Source: Verrucomicrobiota bacterium
Lineage (GTDB): Bacteria > Verrucomicrobiota > Verrucomicrobiia > Limisphaerales > JACPZS01
Assembly: GCA_016195385.1 (NCBI GenBank)
Contig: JACPZS010000250.1
Coordinates: forward strand, 1-64,000
Reading direction: 5' to 3'
Length of the DNA: 64,000 nt
Shown piece by piece: positions 44,805-54,900 of the stretch (the first letter of the stretch is position 1; every line of letters begins with the position of its first letter). Under the pieces are notes generated by a model that ran no database searches, was not told where the DNA came from, and worked only from the letters and a program-made list of their open reading frames with translations. The translations under genes were made by a program, and so were the position numbers.

Positions 44805-44879
44805 TGGTGGGCGATGAGGGATTCGAACCCCCGACCGTCTCCGTGTAAAGGAGCTGCGCTACCACTGCGCCAACCGCCC
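44805..44879 (-). tRNA. tRNA-Val (anticodon TAC)
   Basis: Read on the minus strand it begins GGGCGGTTGGCGCAGTGG, has anticodon loop TTTACAC (anticodon TAC), T-arm GGGGTTCGAATCCC and ends ATCGCCC-A-CCA with the CCA encoded. All arms fold apart from a G-A pair at the top of the anticodon stem. It decodes GUA and probably GUG valine codons. Confidence 0.93.
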
Positions 44880-45006
44880 GAAATCAAATTGTCACTGTGG
44901 AAGTGACTTGCGGATTCTGCTGAAATCCAACGAGGCGACAAGTTCATTTCCGATGCCGTTGGCGGACTCAAAATCGGCTGCCGAATTCCAGCCGTCGTTC
45001 GCAATC

Positions 45007-45807
45007 TCAAAACTTGATCCGCTCCGGTCGTGAATAAACATTCATCCGCTCGCCGCGCAGGAAACCGACCAGCGTCTGCCCGCTCGCCCGCGCGAACTCG
45101 ACTGCGAGACTCGACGGGGCCGACACCGCCGCGACTATCGGCACGCGCGCAGCCAGCGCCTTCTGCTGGATCTCGAACGACGCCCGCCCGCTAACCAGCA
45201 GGATGTGCCGGTTTAGCGGCAACGAATCATCCAACAAGGCGCGGCCCAGCACTTTGTCCACGGCGTTGTGCCGGCCCACGTCTTCGCGTAACACGACCAG
45301 TCTGCCGCGCGCGTCGAAAATCGCCGCCGCGTGCAGGCCGCCGGTTTGCGTGAACATCGGCTGCTCGCGCCGCAACAATTCCGGCAGCGAGGCCAGCAGC
45401 GCCCCTGTCACGCGCATTTTCGTTTTGATTGGCTTGAAGTGCTGATGAACGGCGTCGATCGTCGCTTTGCCGCACAGCCCGCAACTCGATGAGGCAAAAA
45501 CGTGCCGCGTCAGGCGCGCAAAATCCACGGCCACATCCGGCGAGAGAAAAACATTTACGACATTGCCTTGCTCGTTACGCGGATAGCGCTGAATTTTAGC
45601 GATGTCTGCGCGGCGGCGAACGAGGCCTTCGGTGAGCAGAAAACCCGCCGCCAGTTCGTCGTCATGGCCGGGCGTGCGCATCGTCACGCTGATCGGCCGT
45701 GAATCAACGCGGATTTCCAGCGGCTCCTCGACCGCCAGATCGTCGGGATGTTCGGCTGGCCGTGAACCGGCCTGCCAGCGGGTGACTTTGACTTGTCCGA
45801 TTTTCAC
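45007..45807 (-). CDS. fdhD: Formate dehydrogenase accessory sulfurtransferase FdhD
   Basis: A 266-residue protein that moves sulfur from a cysteine desulfurase to the molybdenum cofactor of formate dehydrogenase. The key Cys pair is Cys109 and Cys112 in SSCGLCGK; other marks are EEPLEIRV, TPGHDDELAAGFLLTEGLV, GGLHAAAIFD and EDVGRHNAVDKVLG. No formate dehydrogenase gene is in the window, so its partner lies elsewhere. Confidence 0.95.
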   Translation of the reverse strand: MKIGQVKVTRWQAGSRPAEHPDDLAVEEPLEIRVDSRPISVTMRTPGHDDELAAGFLLTEGLVRRRADIAKIQRYPRNEQGNVVNVFLSPDVAVDFARLTRHVFASSSCGLCGKATIDAVHQHFKPIKTKMRVTGALLASLPELLRREQPMFTQTGGLHAAAIFDARGRLVVLREDVGRHNAVDKVLGRALLDDSLPLNRHILLVSGRASFEIQQKALAARVPIVAAVSAPSSLAVEFARASGQTLVGFLRGERMNVYSRPERIKF

Positions 45808-45822
45808 ATTTCTCGTGCGTCA

Positions 45823-45953
45823 GCGTGACTGAAATGTTCCCACCGGTCACAAAAAATCATTTCGCACTCGTGGGTGGCAGCGACCGCGTGATTGCGCGCA
45901 AAGCGTTTTCGATTTTCTCCGTCCTCAGCGCGCCGCCGGACTGCATCAGGTGG
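45823..45953 (-). pseudogene. Remnant of an SGNH-gene 3' end
   Basis: The minus strand codes [20 protein letters not shown] and ends RSLPPTSAK before TGA at 45859-45857. This matches the end of the complete gene at 46937-47905 ([20 protein letters not shown] ... LPATAK). The similarity goes on past the stop: both copies are followed by AGCGTGACnGAAATGTTC read on the plus strand. The copy is therefore a true DNA duplicate of the 3' end and trailer, now diverged. Confidence 0.8.
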
Positions 45954-45965
45954 ATCTCTTGAAGC

Positions 45966-46790
45966 TCAGTCCTCCATGTACCAAAACGAATGGACGACGC
46001 TTTTTTTGGCATCCACTTCCCAAAGTTTTCTGAACGGCACTCGTTCAACGTGGCCATCCAGGAGCGTCGTGTTCGCACCGCTGCTGTGAACGGTTGGCCG
46101 GGCAAAATTATACGGCATGTCCGGATACTGCGACATCGAGTCCACTTTTCCATCATGGTCAAGATCCAGCGCGAATTTATAACTTTGGTCCACCGGCGAA
46201 TAGACGTAATGGGTCACGGTATCCATGAACATCAAGGCGTCGGACGGACGGCCGATGCGGGAGACTTTCAACGCTGGCGTGGTGTCGCCGTAGTAAAACG
46301 GTCCGCTTAACGGCACGCCAAACGCGCCGAAGTTAGCGCCGATCCAGCAGTTCCAATTCGTCGAGCGCCCGGTGGTTTTCGCGAAAGGAATCGGGCCGGT
46401 GCTGCCGCCCGGACATTTGCGAAGTTCGTCATAAAAGATCTCCGTCTTGTCGAAAAGTTTGCCCGGATCCGTTTTCTTGGCCACGTACGGCGCGAGCTTG
46501 GCGTGCCAGAAGGCCTTCGTGTAGTCGCTCGAAGAATCGCCGAACAGCGGGAGCCGGTCGTTAAAATCATCGAGGTACATGATCGTCGCCAGCCCCCAAC
46601 TGCGCATGTTCGACGCGCATTTGACCGCCTGGGCCTTCGCCTTCGACTTGCTTAAAGCCGGCAATAACATGCTTGCGAGGATGGCAATGATGGCGATGAC
46701 GACGAGCAATTCGATGAGTGTAAAACCGGCGCGACGAACCGCTGACGCCGAAGGCGGGCCGATGAATTTGGCTGGAGACATTCGGTGCAT
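45966..46790 (-). CDS. Prepilin-type N-terminal domain protein
   Basis: A 274-residue protein with class III signal [15 protein letters not shown] from residue 22, Gly22 being the cleavage position. [20 protein letters not shown] is the usual segment after the helix, and [16 protein letters not shown] fits the H-X9-DG ending of these proteins. The start is uncertain: ATG 46790 or 46781, neither with a clear ribosome site. It is placed exactly between a partial and a complete copy of an SGNH-gene 3' end. Confidence 0.88.
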   Translation of the reverse strand: MHRMSPAKFIGPPSASAVRRAGFTLIELLVVIAIIAILASMLLPALSKSKAKAQAVKCASNMRSWGLATIMYLDDFNDRLPLFGDSSSDYTKAFWHAKLAPYVAKKTDPGKLFDKTEIFYDELRKCPGGSTGPIPFAKTTGRSTNWNCWIGANFGAFGVPLSGPFYYGDTTPALKVSRIGRPSDALMFMDTVTHYVYSPVDQSYKFALDLDHDGKVDSMSQYPDMPYNFARPTVHSSGANTTLLDGHVERVPFRKLWEVDAKKSVVHSFWYMED

Positions 46791-46936
46791 AGGGAGAGGA
46801 ATTAAGTTTACGCGCGCGTGTCGCCGGAAAAGGCCCGCTTCAAGCCCGAAAGTCCTTGCTCGCGGTATAACTTTTCCGGCTTTCAAATTCTTGCGCTTGG
46901 GAGCGTGACGGAAATGTTCACGGTGGTCACGGAAAA

Positions 46937-47905
46937 TTATTTCGCGGTGGCGGGCAGCGGCAGAATTGTGCGTAGAGAACTGGCCAGTTTCTCCGTTCGC
47001 AGCGCGCCGCCGGCCTGCGTCAGATGATAGCCCGTGTCGAAAAACAGCGACGGCTCGTAAGTTTGATCGGCGGGGGAATCGAGCAAAACCAGATTGGAAA
47101 TCGCTTGGAGCGCGGACTGAATCTCCGCGACGGCCGGCGCTTCGTCTTGCAACGCCTTCGGCGCATGCGGCGGGAATGAAAACGTGAAAATCACGCCGCG
47201 TCGCCGGCATTCGCCGGCGAAGTCAGCCAGCAAGTTTATTACATCCGTAGTGGGCAGCTTGCGGCGCTCCGGAAACAATTTGCCCGAGTTGGCGGCTGCG
47301 GGCGTGATGCGCGCGGGCTGGCCGTGATGCACTGTCAAATCACCGTGCATGTTGAAGCCGCGCCGCGCAAAGCTTTCCTCCACGGACGTTGCTTTCGGTC
47401 GCGCGAAAAATCCTTCGACAGCGCGACGAGTGAGGCCGCCCGCGATCTTTAACCCGCGATCGAGCAGAACTTTTTTCAAGTGCTTCGGCTTGAGGTAAAC
47501 CGCATTGGCAGGACGATAAATCAGGATCTGTTCGAGAAGATTCGCGTCGAAGCCGCCGTTGAACCGATCGTACTCCAGGCTCAACACGACGACATCGCCC
47601 TGCCGCAATTCGCCTGTGATCTCGCTCAACATGAAATCGATGCCTTCGCCGGCGGCCAGTCCCATATTGATCACGGGCCGGCCCAGCGCGACGGCAAGTC
47701 GATCTGACTGAATGCCAAACGCGACGTTCGATCCGCCCGTGACAATGACGCGCGGCCCGGCGGTGCGGGCAAGGCGCACATGTTTGTCCACGGTGGCGGC
47801 GAGATAATTTGTTTCCTCGGACACGTCGTAGTTCCAAAGCAGCGCAACGAAAAGGATCGCCTGAAGTGCCATGAACAAACTGACTTTGAGGCAAAAGCGT
47901 TTCAT
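46937..47905 (-). CDS. SGNH-like protein, probable partner of the MBOAT acyltransferase
   Basis: A 322-residue protein with one N-terminal membrane anchor ([17 protein letters not shown]). [15 protein letters not shown] carries the likely nucleophile Ser59, and [14 protein letters not shown] near the end provides Asp290 and His294, giving the Ser-Asp-His set of SGNH, DltD and AlgJ/X proteins. Such proteins act outside the membrane with an MBOAT to acylate a polymer. It starts four bases after the MBOAT stop, on the same strand. ATG 47905 gives the best signal-anchor. Confidence 0.82.
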   Translation of the reverse strand: MKRFCLKVSLFMALQAILFVALLWNYDVSEETNYLAATVDKHVRLARTAGPRVIVTGGSNVAFGIQSDRLAVALGRPVINMGLAAGEGIDFMLSEITGELRQGDVVVLSLEYDRFNGGFDANLLEQILIYRPANAVYLKPKHLKKVLLDRGLKIAGGLTRRAVEGFFARPKATSVEESFARRGFNMHGDLTVHHGQPARITPAAANSGKLFPERRKLPTTDVINLLADFAGECRRRGVIFTFSFPPHAPKALQDEAPAVAEIQSALQAISNLVLLDSPADQTYEPSLFFDTGYHLTQAGGALRTEKLASSLRTILPLPATAK

Positions 47906-47909
47906 CGCA

Positions 47910-49367
47910 TCAAAATTGGAAATAAATGAAATCCGCCGAGCGTTGCGTGCCAAAGTAAAGCACACCCCAGCCCAGTGCCGTGTAAACGAGCCAGCGGACG
48001 GCGCGTGGAAGTTTTTCCCACGCGAGCGGATTCCAGCGTCGGCGACCGCACCATTCCGCGATCACGAGTGCCGCCAGCGTGACGAGAACGGCGCGATTTT
48101 CTCCGGCGAGTTTCCACAAGTTGACGTAAAACGACGCGCCAAAAACTTCATTGCCGACGCGCCAGTAGATTTGAAACGCCTCGTTCAAGTTATCGACTCG
48201 GAACAAAACCCACGCCGCGCAGACGATCAAAAATGTCCGCGCCATTCGCCAGCACGCGTCCAAACCCGGGAGCAATGATTCGCCGCCGGGCGTGGCGGCA
48301 AACGGTATTTGCGCGTGATCGCGGCCGAAAAGTTTTTCACCGAGCAAGCACGCTCCGTGCATGGCGCCCCACGCGACGTAATGCCACGCCGCGCCGTGCC
48401 ACAGGCCGCTCAAGAGCATCGTCGCCAGAATGTTGGCGGAGTTGCGTCTGGCCGAACAGCGGCTGCCGCCGAGAGGAATGAACACGTAATCGCGAAACCA
48501 GGTGGACAGCGAAATATGCCAGCGCCGCCAAAACTCCGTGAGGTTTTGCGAAAAGTATGGAAAGGCGAAGTTCCGCACCAACTGGATGCCGAACAAGCTC
48601 GCGGTGCCTGCCGCGATGTCCGAGTAGCCGGAGAAGTCGCAGTAGATTTGGAAGGCGAAACAGAACGTCGCGAGCGCCAGTTCGGCGCCGCTGGCGGAGT
48701 CGGCGCGGATGAAAATACCTTCGACGATTCCGCCGAGATTGTCAGCGAGCATCATCTTTTTCGCGAGACCCCAGAGCATCAGGCGGCAGCCAGTGATGGC
48801 TGCCTCTGCTGAAAAAATGCGGGCGGCGGAAAACTGCGGCAGTAGATGCATCGCGCGCTCGATTGGCCCCGCCACCAACTGCGGAAAGAACGAAACGAAG
48901 GTCAGATATTCGAGTAAATCTTTTCGCGGCGCGAATTCGCCACGATAGATGTCAAGCGTGTAACTGAGAGTTTGGAAGGTATAAAAACTGATCCCAATGG
49001 GCAGCACGAGATTGAGCGTCGTCGTGTTCACTTCAAAACCGGCTGCGGCGAGCAGCAACGCAAAACTGTCGGCGAAGAAGTTGAAGTATTTGAAGAGGCC
49101 GAGCAGACCGAGATTGCTGACGAGTGTCACCGTGAGCAAGAGTCGCCGCTGCCGCGGCGTACGGGCGTCCGCAATTTTTCGCCCGATGACGTAATCCATC
49201 AGCGACGAAAAGAGCATCAGCGAGCAGTAGCGGTAATCCCACCAGCCGTAGAAAAAATAGCTTGCCGCGAGCAGGACGCTATTTTGCCATTGTCGGCGCG
49301 GCCAGACCCAGTGCAGCGCGAAAACAACCGGTAAAAAAATGAAAAAGACAAGCGACGCAAAGGACAT
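47910..49367 (-). CDS. MBOAT family O-acyltransferase (AlgI-like)
   Basis: A 485-residue membrane protein with about eleven helices. VLAASYFFYGWW-type start, LPIGISFYTFQTLSYTLDIY, FPQLVAGPIERA, YCDFSGYSDIAAG and FWRRWHISLSTWFRDYVFIP are classic MBOAT/AlgI marks; the catalytic His is in GLWHGAAWHYVAWG. It passes acyl groups across the membrane to acylate an extracellular polysaccharide. It forms a two-gene operon with the SGNH-like gene. The polymer is unknown. Confidence 0.94.
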   Translation of the reverse strand: MSFASLVFFIFLPVVFALHWVWPRRQWQNSVLLAASYFFYGWWDYRYCSLMLFSSLMDYVIGRKIADARTPRQRRLLLTVTLVSNLGLLGLFKYFNFFADSFALLLAAAGFEVNTTTLNLVLPIGISFYTFQTLSYTLDIYRGEFAPRKDLLEYLTFVSFFPQLVAGPIERAMHLLPQFSAARIFSAEAAITGCRLMLWGLAKKMMLADNLGGIVEGIFIRADSASGAELALATFCFAFQIYCDFSGYSDIAAGTASLFGIQLVRNFAFPYFSQNLTEFWRRWHISLSTWFRDYVFIPLGGSRCSARRNSANILATMLLSGLWHGAAWHYVAWGAMHGACLLGEKLFGRDHAQIPFAATPGGESLLPGLDACWRMARTFLIVCAAWVLFRVDNLNEAFQIYWRVGNEVFGASFYVNLWKLAGENRAVLVTLAALVIAEWCGRRRWNPLAWEKLPRAVRWLVYTALGWGVLYFGTQRSADFIYFQF

Positions 49368-49530
49368 TTCGCCGCGAGGCTAACAATCGGCCGCGCGCGA
49401 GGGAATCCACTTTCGCGCCGTTGGACTGGATGCAGTTGCCTGATCTGAAAGTTTTTTGGCAGTCACTTTAGTCGCGATCCCAAGCTTCCGCCGCTTGCTT
49501 TTTTTGCCAGATGCGATTGAGTCAATCCAC

Positions 49531-50946
49531 TTGAAACACTGTTGGCTCTTCATGGCGCTGGTGCTGCTGGCGGGTTGCGCCCGCTTTCAACCGCGCCCCA
49601 TTTCGCCGGCGGAAACTGCGGCGAGTTTGGAAGACCGCTCGCTGGCCGATCCCGGTCTGAGGGAATTTCTGGAAAAGAATTTGTCACAGCGCGCCGCCTC
49701 GTGGCCGCTGGCGCGCTGGGACTTTGAAACGCTTTATCTCGCCGCGCTCTATTACCATCCGAGCCTCGACGTGGCGCGCAGCCAGTGGCAAGTCGCGTTG
49801 GGTGGAAACAAAACCGCCGCCGCGCGACCGAACCCAACCGTCAGCGTCGTGCCCGGATACAACATCAGCGCGACGGGCGGGCTGACGCCGTGGTTCCCGG
49901 CGGTGAACTTTGATCTGCCGATTCAAACTGCGGGTAAACGTGGCTACCGCAAAACGCACGCCCAACAACTTTCCGAAGCCGCGCGGCTGAACATCGCCGC
50001 GACTGCCTGGCACGTGCGCGGCAATCTGCGCGCGAGCTTGCTCGATCTCACGTCGGCGCAGCAACGCGAACGGCTGCTGCAAAGCCAGGCCGCGATTGAG
50101 GAAAAAGTTGTTCGCTCCCTCGAACAACAATTTCAAGCCGGCGCAGTTTCGAGTTCCGAACTTACGCTCGTGCGAATCGCATTGGACAAGCTCCAGCTCG
50201 ACTTGGCGGACGCCCGCCAGGTCAGCGCCGATGCGCGCGTTCGCGTCGCGGATGCGCTGGGAATTTCCGTGAAGGCGTTGGACGGCGTCGCGCTCGAATA
50301 CGATTTGGCCGCGCCTTCGCACAACGCGTCGGAATTGATGCTGACGGAAGTCCGCAATCAGGCACTGCAGAATCGCACCGATATTTTGGGCGCGCTGGCC
50401 GAATACGCCGCCAGCCAGTCCGCGCTCCAACTGGAAATCGCCAAGCAGTATCCCGACATTCATCTCGGCCCCGGCTACCAATACGATCAGGGCGATCACA
50501 AATTCTCGCTCTCGCTAGGCGCGGAGTTGCCGCTGCTGAACCAAAACCAAGGCCCGATCGCCGAAGCCGAGGCGCGGCGGACGGAAGCGGCCGCGCGCTT
50601 CAATGCGCTCCAGGCAAAAGTCATCACCGAGATAGATCGCGCGTCGGCGAGCTACCGCGTTTCGCAGGAAAATCTGGTCACGCTGGGATCGCTGGCGGCG
50701 TCGCAAAAAAGACAAAGCGAAATTGTGGAAGCACAATTCAAAGCCGGGGCAGCGGATCAACTCGACATGCTCAACTCTCAAATCGAACTCGGCTCAAACG
50801 AACTGCTGCAACTGAATGGCCGCGTAAAATTGTTGCAGGCATTTGCCGCGCTCGAAGACGCCGTGCAGCGTCCGCTCGCATCGCTGCGTCCGGAGTCGAT
50901 CGAACAATCGCCGCGCGCGGCGGCCAATAAGGAGCAACAACCGTGA
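49531..50946 (+). CDS. TolC-family outer membrane efflux lipoprotein
   Basis: A 471-residue protein in the OEP family. Lipobox LLAGC lies about 14 residues from TTG 49531; another start at 49456 would add 25 residues before the signal. ARWDFETLYLAALYYHPSLDVARSQW and repeated heptad-rich helices (LNIAATAWHVRGNLRASLLD, QFKAGAADQLDMLNSQIELG) are typical. It forms the outer membrane duct for the RND pump coded next; its stop overlaps the adaptor start by four bases. Confidence 0.92.
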   Translation: MKHCWLFMALVLLAGCARFQPRPISPAETAASLEDRSLADPGLREFLEKNLSQRAASWPLARWDFETLYLAALYYHPSLDVARSQWQVALGGNKTAAARPNPTVSVVPGYNISATGGLTPWFPAVNFDLPIQTAGKRGYRKTHAQQLSEAARLNIAATAWHVRGNLRASLLDLTSAQQRERLLQSQAAIEEKVVRSLEQQFQAGAVSSSELTLVRIALDKLQLDLADARQVSADARVRVADALGISVKALDGVALEYDLAAPSHNASELMLTEVRNQALQNRTDILGALAEYAASQSALQLEIAKQYPDIHLGPGYQYDQGDHKFSLSLGAELPLLNQNQGPIAEAEARRTEAAARFNALQAKVITEIDRASASYRVSQENLVTLGSLAASQKRQSEIVEAQFKAGAADQLDMLNSQIELGSNELLQLNGRVKLLQAFAALEDAVQRPLASLRPESIEQSPRAAANKEQQP

Positions 50947-51959
50947 AGCGAATCATTCCAATTATTCTCCTGATCGTCGTCGTGCTCGGCGGCGGAATTT
51001 ATTTCTTCAAGCATCGCGCGGAAAGTGCGAAGCCCGTCGGCGAAAAAGCGGCGGCGGAAAAACCCACTGCCGAGGAGGGCGAGAAAACGCACGTGACGCG
51101 CGACGAAACCGGCCGCGTCGTCGTTCACATGGACGACGAGACGCAGGGCAACATCGGCATCCTCGTGGCCAAGCCGACGGCGGCGCAACTCAGCCCGGAG
51201 GTGAAAGGCTACGGTCGCGTGCTCGATCCGACCCCGTTGGCGGCGTTGATGACAGAGATGGCCACGGCCCGCGCGGCTTACGCGGCGTCGAGCAATGAAC
51301 TCGCGCGTTTGAAAATTTTGGCGGCGCAAGGCAACGCGCCGGAACGTGCGCTGCAAACGGGTGAAGCGCTGGCGTTGCGCGATCAACTCGCGATTCAATC
51401 CGCCCGAGATCGTCTGTCGCTCTCGTGGGGCAAAGCCATTGCCGGGCAAAGCGACTTGCCCGCCTTTGTGCAGGCGCTGACTTCGCAAAGTGCTCTGCTC
51501 GCCCGCATCGATCTGCCGCTGGGCGAAACGCTCGCTTCGCCGCCGACCGGCGCGCGGCTGGTGACGCTGGCCGGTGTTTCGCTCGAAGCTGATTTGCTCG
51601 GCGCGGCAGCGAATGTTGATCCGCTGACGCAAGGCCGCGGATTTATTTTCCAAGCCAAGCCAAAGGAATTGCAGCTTTTGCCCGGCGAAGCGTTGACTGG
51701 CTTTCTCAAAATTCCCGGCGAACCGCTCGCCGGCGTACTCGTCCCGCGCGCGGCGGTCGTTCGCACAGAAGGCGCGGGCTGGGTGTATCGACTGGATGGC
51801 GGTTCCGAGTCCTTCACGCGCATTCAAGTCCCTCTCGATCATCCGAACGAAGCCGGCTGGTTTGTGGCCACGGGAATTTCGACCAATGAATATCTCGTCG
51901 TGACCGGCACGCAAATTTTGCTTTCGGAAGAATTGAAAGCTTCGATCAAAGCCGACTGA
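50943..51959 (+). CDS. RND efflux periplasmic adaptor
   Basis: A 338-residue protein with an N-terminal membrane anchor (IIPIILLIVVVLGGGIYFF), charged linker, and adaptor core: NIGILVAKPTAAQLSPEVKG, a short helical hairpin (ATARAAYAASSNELARLKIL), then a beta-barrel and GVLVPRAAVVRTEGAGWVY near the end. It bridges TolC and the pump. No Met-rich metal site or lipoyl halves of unusual form are seen. GTG 50943 overlaps the TolC stop; the pump starts 10 bases after its stop. Confidence 0.9.
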   Translation: MKRIIPIILLIVVVLGGGIYFFKHRAESAKPVGEKAAAEKPTAEEGEKTHVTRDETGRVVVHMDDETQGNIGILVAKPTAAQLSPEVKGYGRVLDPTPLAALMTEMATARAAYAASSNELARLKILAAQGNAPERALQTGEALALRDQLAIQSARDRLSLSWGKAIAGQSDLPAFVQALTSQSALLARIDLPLGETLASPPTGARLVTLAGVSLEADLLGAAANVDPLTQGRGFIFQAKPKELQLLPGEALTGFLKIPGEPLAGVLVPRAAVVRTEGAGWVYRLDGGSESFTRIQVPLDHPNEAGWFVATGISTNEYLVVTGTQILLSEELKASIKAD

Positions 51960-51968
51960 ACCGCGCTC

Positions 51969-54900
51969 ATGCTCGACCGCATTGTCCATTTTTCTTTGCG
52001 CTATCGCGGCGTGGTCGTCGTGCTGGCCTGCCTCGGGATTGGCTACGGACTTTTTGTCGCGGCCAACGCCAAGCTTGACGTGTTCCCGAATTTTGTTCCG
52101 CCGCAAGTGGTCGTGCAAACCGAAGCGCCCGGCCTTTCGCCCGAGCAAGTCGAAGTGCTGGTGACGCGTCCGCTTGAAAACATCATCAATGGCCTCGGCA
52201 ACATGGCGTCGCTGCGTTCCGAATCGATCCCCGGCCTGTCGGTCATCACCGCGGTATTCAAAGAGGGCACGGACATTTTTGTCGCGCGCCAGATGCTCGC
52301 CGAGAAATTGAGCGAGACCGCCGGCACGTTGCCGCTCGGCGTGAAGACGCCCCGCATGTCGCCGCTCACTTCTTCGACAATGGATCTGCTCAAAATCGGC
52401 CTCGTTTCCGAAAAACTTTCGCCGATGGAATTGCGAACGCTCGCGGACTGGACGATCAAACCGCGACTGCTTTCGGTGTCCGGCGTGGCGCGCTGCATCG
52501 TGTTCGGCGGCGAGGTTCGCCAACTTCAAATCCAAGTCCGGCCCGACCGTTTGATGGCGTACGGCCTTTCACTTTCGGAAATCGTGGCGGTGGCGCGAGC
52601 TTCGACGGGCGTGCTGGGCGCGGGTTTTGTGGAGAATGCGAACCAGCGCATTTTCATTCAAACCGAAGGCCAGTCGTTGACGCCGGAGTTGCTCGGCGAA
52701 GTCGTGGTCGCGCATCACGACGGACAAAGCGTGCGGCTCAAGAATGTCGCGCTCGTGCGCGAAGCGGCGGAACTGAAATTTGGTGACGCGCTCGTGCAAG
52801 GCCAGCCGGGTGTGTTGATGGCGATGTCGAGTCAGCACGGCGCGAACACGCTCGAAGTCACGCTCGCCGTCGAAGCCGCGTTGAAAGAAATGCAGCCGCT
52901 CTTCGACAAGGAAGGCGTGAAACTTTTTCCGCGACTGCACCGGCCGGCGACGTTCATCGAAGCGTCGCTCAAGAACATGCGCCATTCGCTCTATCTCGGC
53001 GGTGTGCTCGTCGCGGTCGTGCTGTTTTTGTGTCTCGGCCATTTTCGCACCGCATTCATTTCTCTGACGGCGATTCCGCTGTCGCTGCTGGCCGCCATCA
53101 TCGTGCTCGACAAGTTCGACGTGACGCTCAACACGATCACGCTGGGCGGCCTCGCGATTGCCATCGGCGAAGTCGTCGATGACGCGATCATCGACGTGGA
53201 AAATATTTTCCGGCGTTTGCGTGAAAACCAAACGCTCGCGCAACCGCGTTCCACGTTTCGCGTCGTGCTGGAGGCTTCGCTCGAAGTGCGCAGCGCCGTC
53301 GTATACGCTACGTTCATCGTCGCGCTGGTGTTCCTGCCCGTGCTCGCGCTGACGGGGCTGCAAGGCAGTTTCTTCGCGCCACTGGCGTTGAGTTACATCC
53401 TGGCGATCATGGCGTCGCTCGCCGTCGCGCTCACGCTCACGCCCGCGCTGTCGCTCGTGTTCTTCGCGAAGGGAGTTCGCCACGCCGCCGAGCCGCGTTT
53501 GCAAACCTGGATCAAGTCGCTTTATCAAAGTGTGCTCCGATTGTTCGCGCGCGGGCCGCGCGTGGTCATGACGGTCGTCGTGTTGCTGTGCTGTGCGGCG
53601 GCGTTGAAACTGCCAAACTTTGGCAGCGGTTTGCTGCCGGAATTTCGCGAAGGCCATTTCGTGCTCCAGGTCCAGGCGATTCCGGGAACGTCGATTCCCG
53701 AAATGCTCCGAATCGGTCGCGAGATCACGAACGAGCTTTTGAAAAACAAATACATCGCGACTGTCGAGCAACAGGTCGGTCGCGCGGAAATGGGCGAGGA
53801 CACTTTCGGCACGCATCGCTGCGAATTCCATGTCGAGTTGAAGGACGACGTGCCGGGCGAAGAACAGGAAAAAGTCATGAAGGAAATTCGCGAAGTGCTG
53901 GAAGGCACTCCCGGCGTGCAATCCGAGGTCGTGACGTTTCTGGGCGACCGCATCAGCGAAACGATCACAGGTGAAACCGCGCCGGTCGTCATCAATGTGT
54001 TCGGCGATGACCTCGACATCATCGACGCGAAGGCCAGGGAAATTTCTCAGATCGTGAGCGGTGTCGCCGGGGCGAAAGATGTGCAGGTGAAATCACCGCC
54101 CGGTTCGCCGCGCATGGCCGTGCGGCTGCGACCGGAGCGGCTCACGCAATTTGGTTTTCGTCCCGTCGAAGTCATGGAAGCGATCCAGTCGGCGTATCAA
54201 GGCGCGGTCGTGGCGCAGATCCATCGCGGCAATCAAGTGGCCGATGTGATGGTAATTTTGGATGAAGAAAGCCGCCGCGAACCGGAAGGCATCAGCTCGC
54301 TCATGTTGAAGACGGCGCAAGGTTTGAAAGTGCCGCTGAAGGAACTGGCGGAAGTTTATCTCACGACGGGCCGCTATTCGATCATGCACGACGGCGCGAG
54401 CCGACGCCAAGTCGTGACCTGCGCGCCGCAAGGCCGCGACGTGACGTCGTTCGTCGCGGACGTCAAAAAGCAAGTCGAGGCGAAAGTGAAATTTCCCAAC
54501 GGCGTCTATGCGGTTTTCAGCGGCGCGGCCGAAGCCACGGCGAAGGCGCAGCAACAACTGCTGATGAACTCGACCATCGCGGCCGTCGGCATCGTGCTGC
54601 TGCTCGTCGTCGTCACCGGCAACTGGCGCAACCTGATGCTCATTCTCGCGAACGTGCCCTTCGCCCTCGTCGGCGGCGTGCTCGCCGTCGTGCTGACGAC
54701 GCATCTGGATCCAGAAACGGGTGCCGTGGCCGGGATCACAATTGGTTCACTCGTCGGCTTCGTCACTTTGTTTGGCATCACGACGCGCAACTCGATCATG
54801 ATGATTTCGCACTTCGAGCATCTCGTGCGCGTCGAAGGCCAGCCGTGGAATTTGGAAACCGCGTTGCGCGGCGCGGCGGAACGCCTGCTCCCGATTTTAA

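Noticed and set aside
52569-53921. 450-residue frame opposite the CusA-like gene
   Set aside because: His/Arg/Asp-rich translation without any family, a mirror of the GC-rich pump gene.
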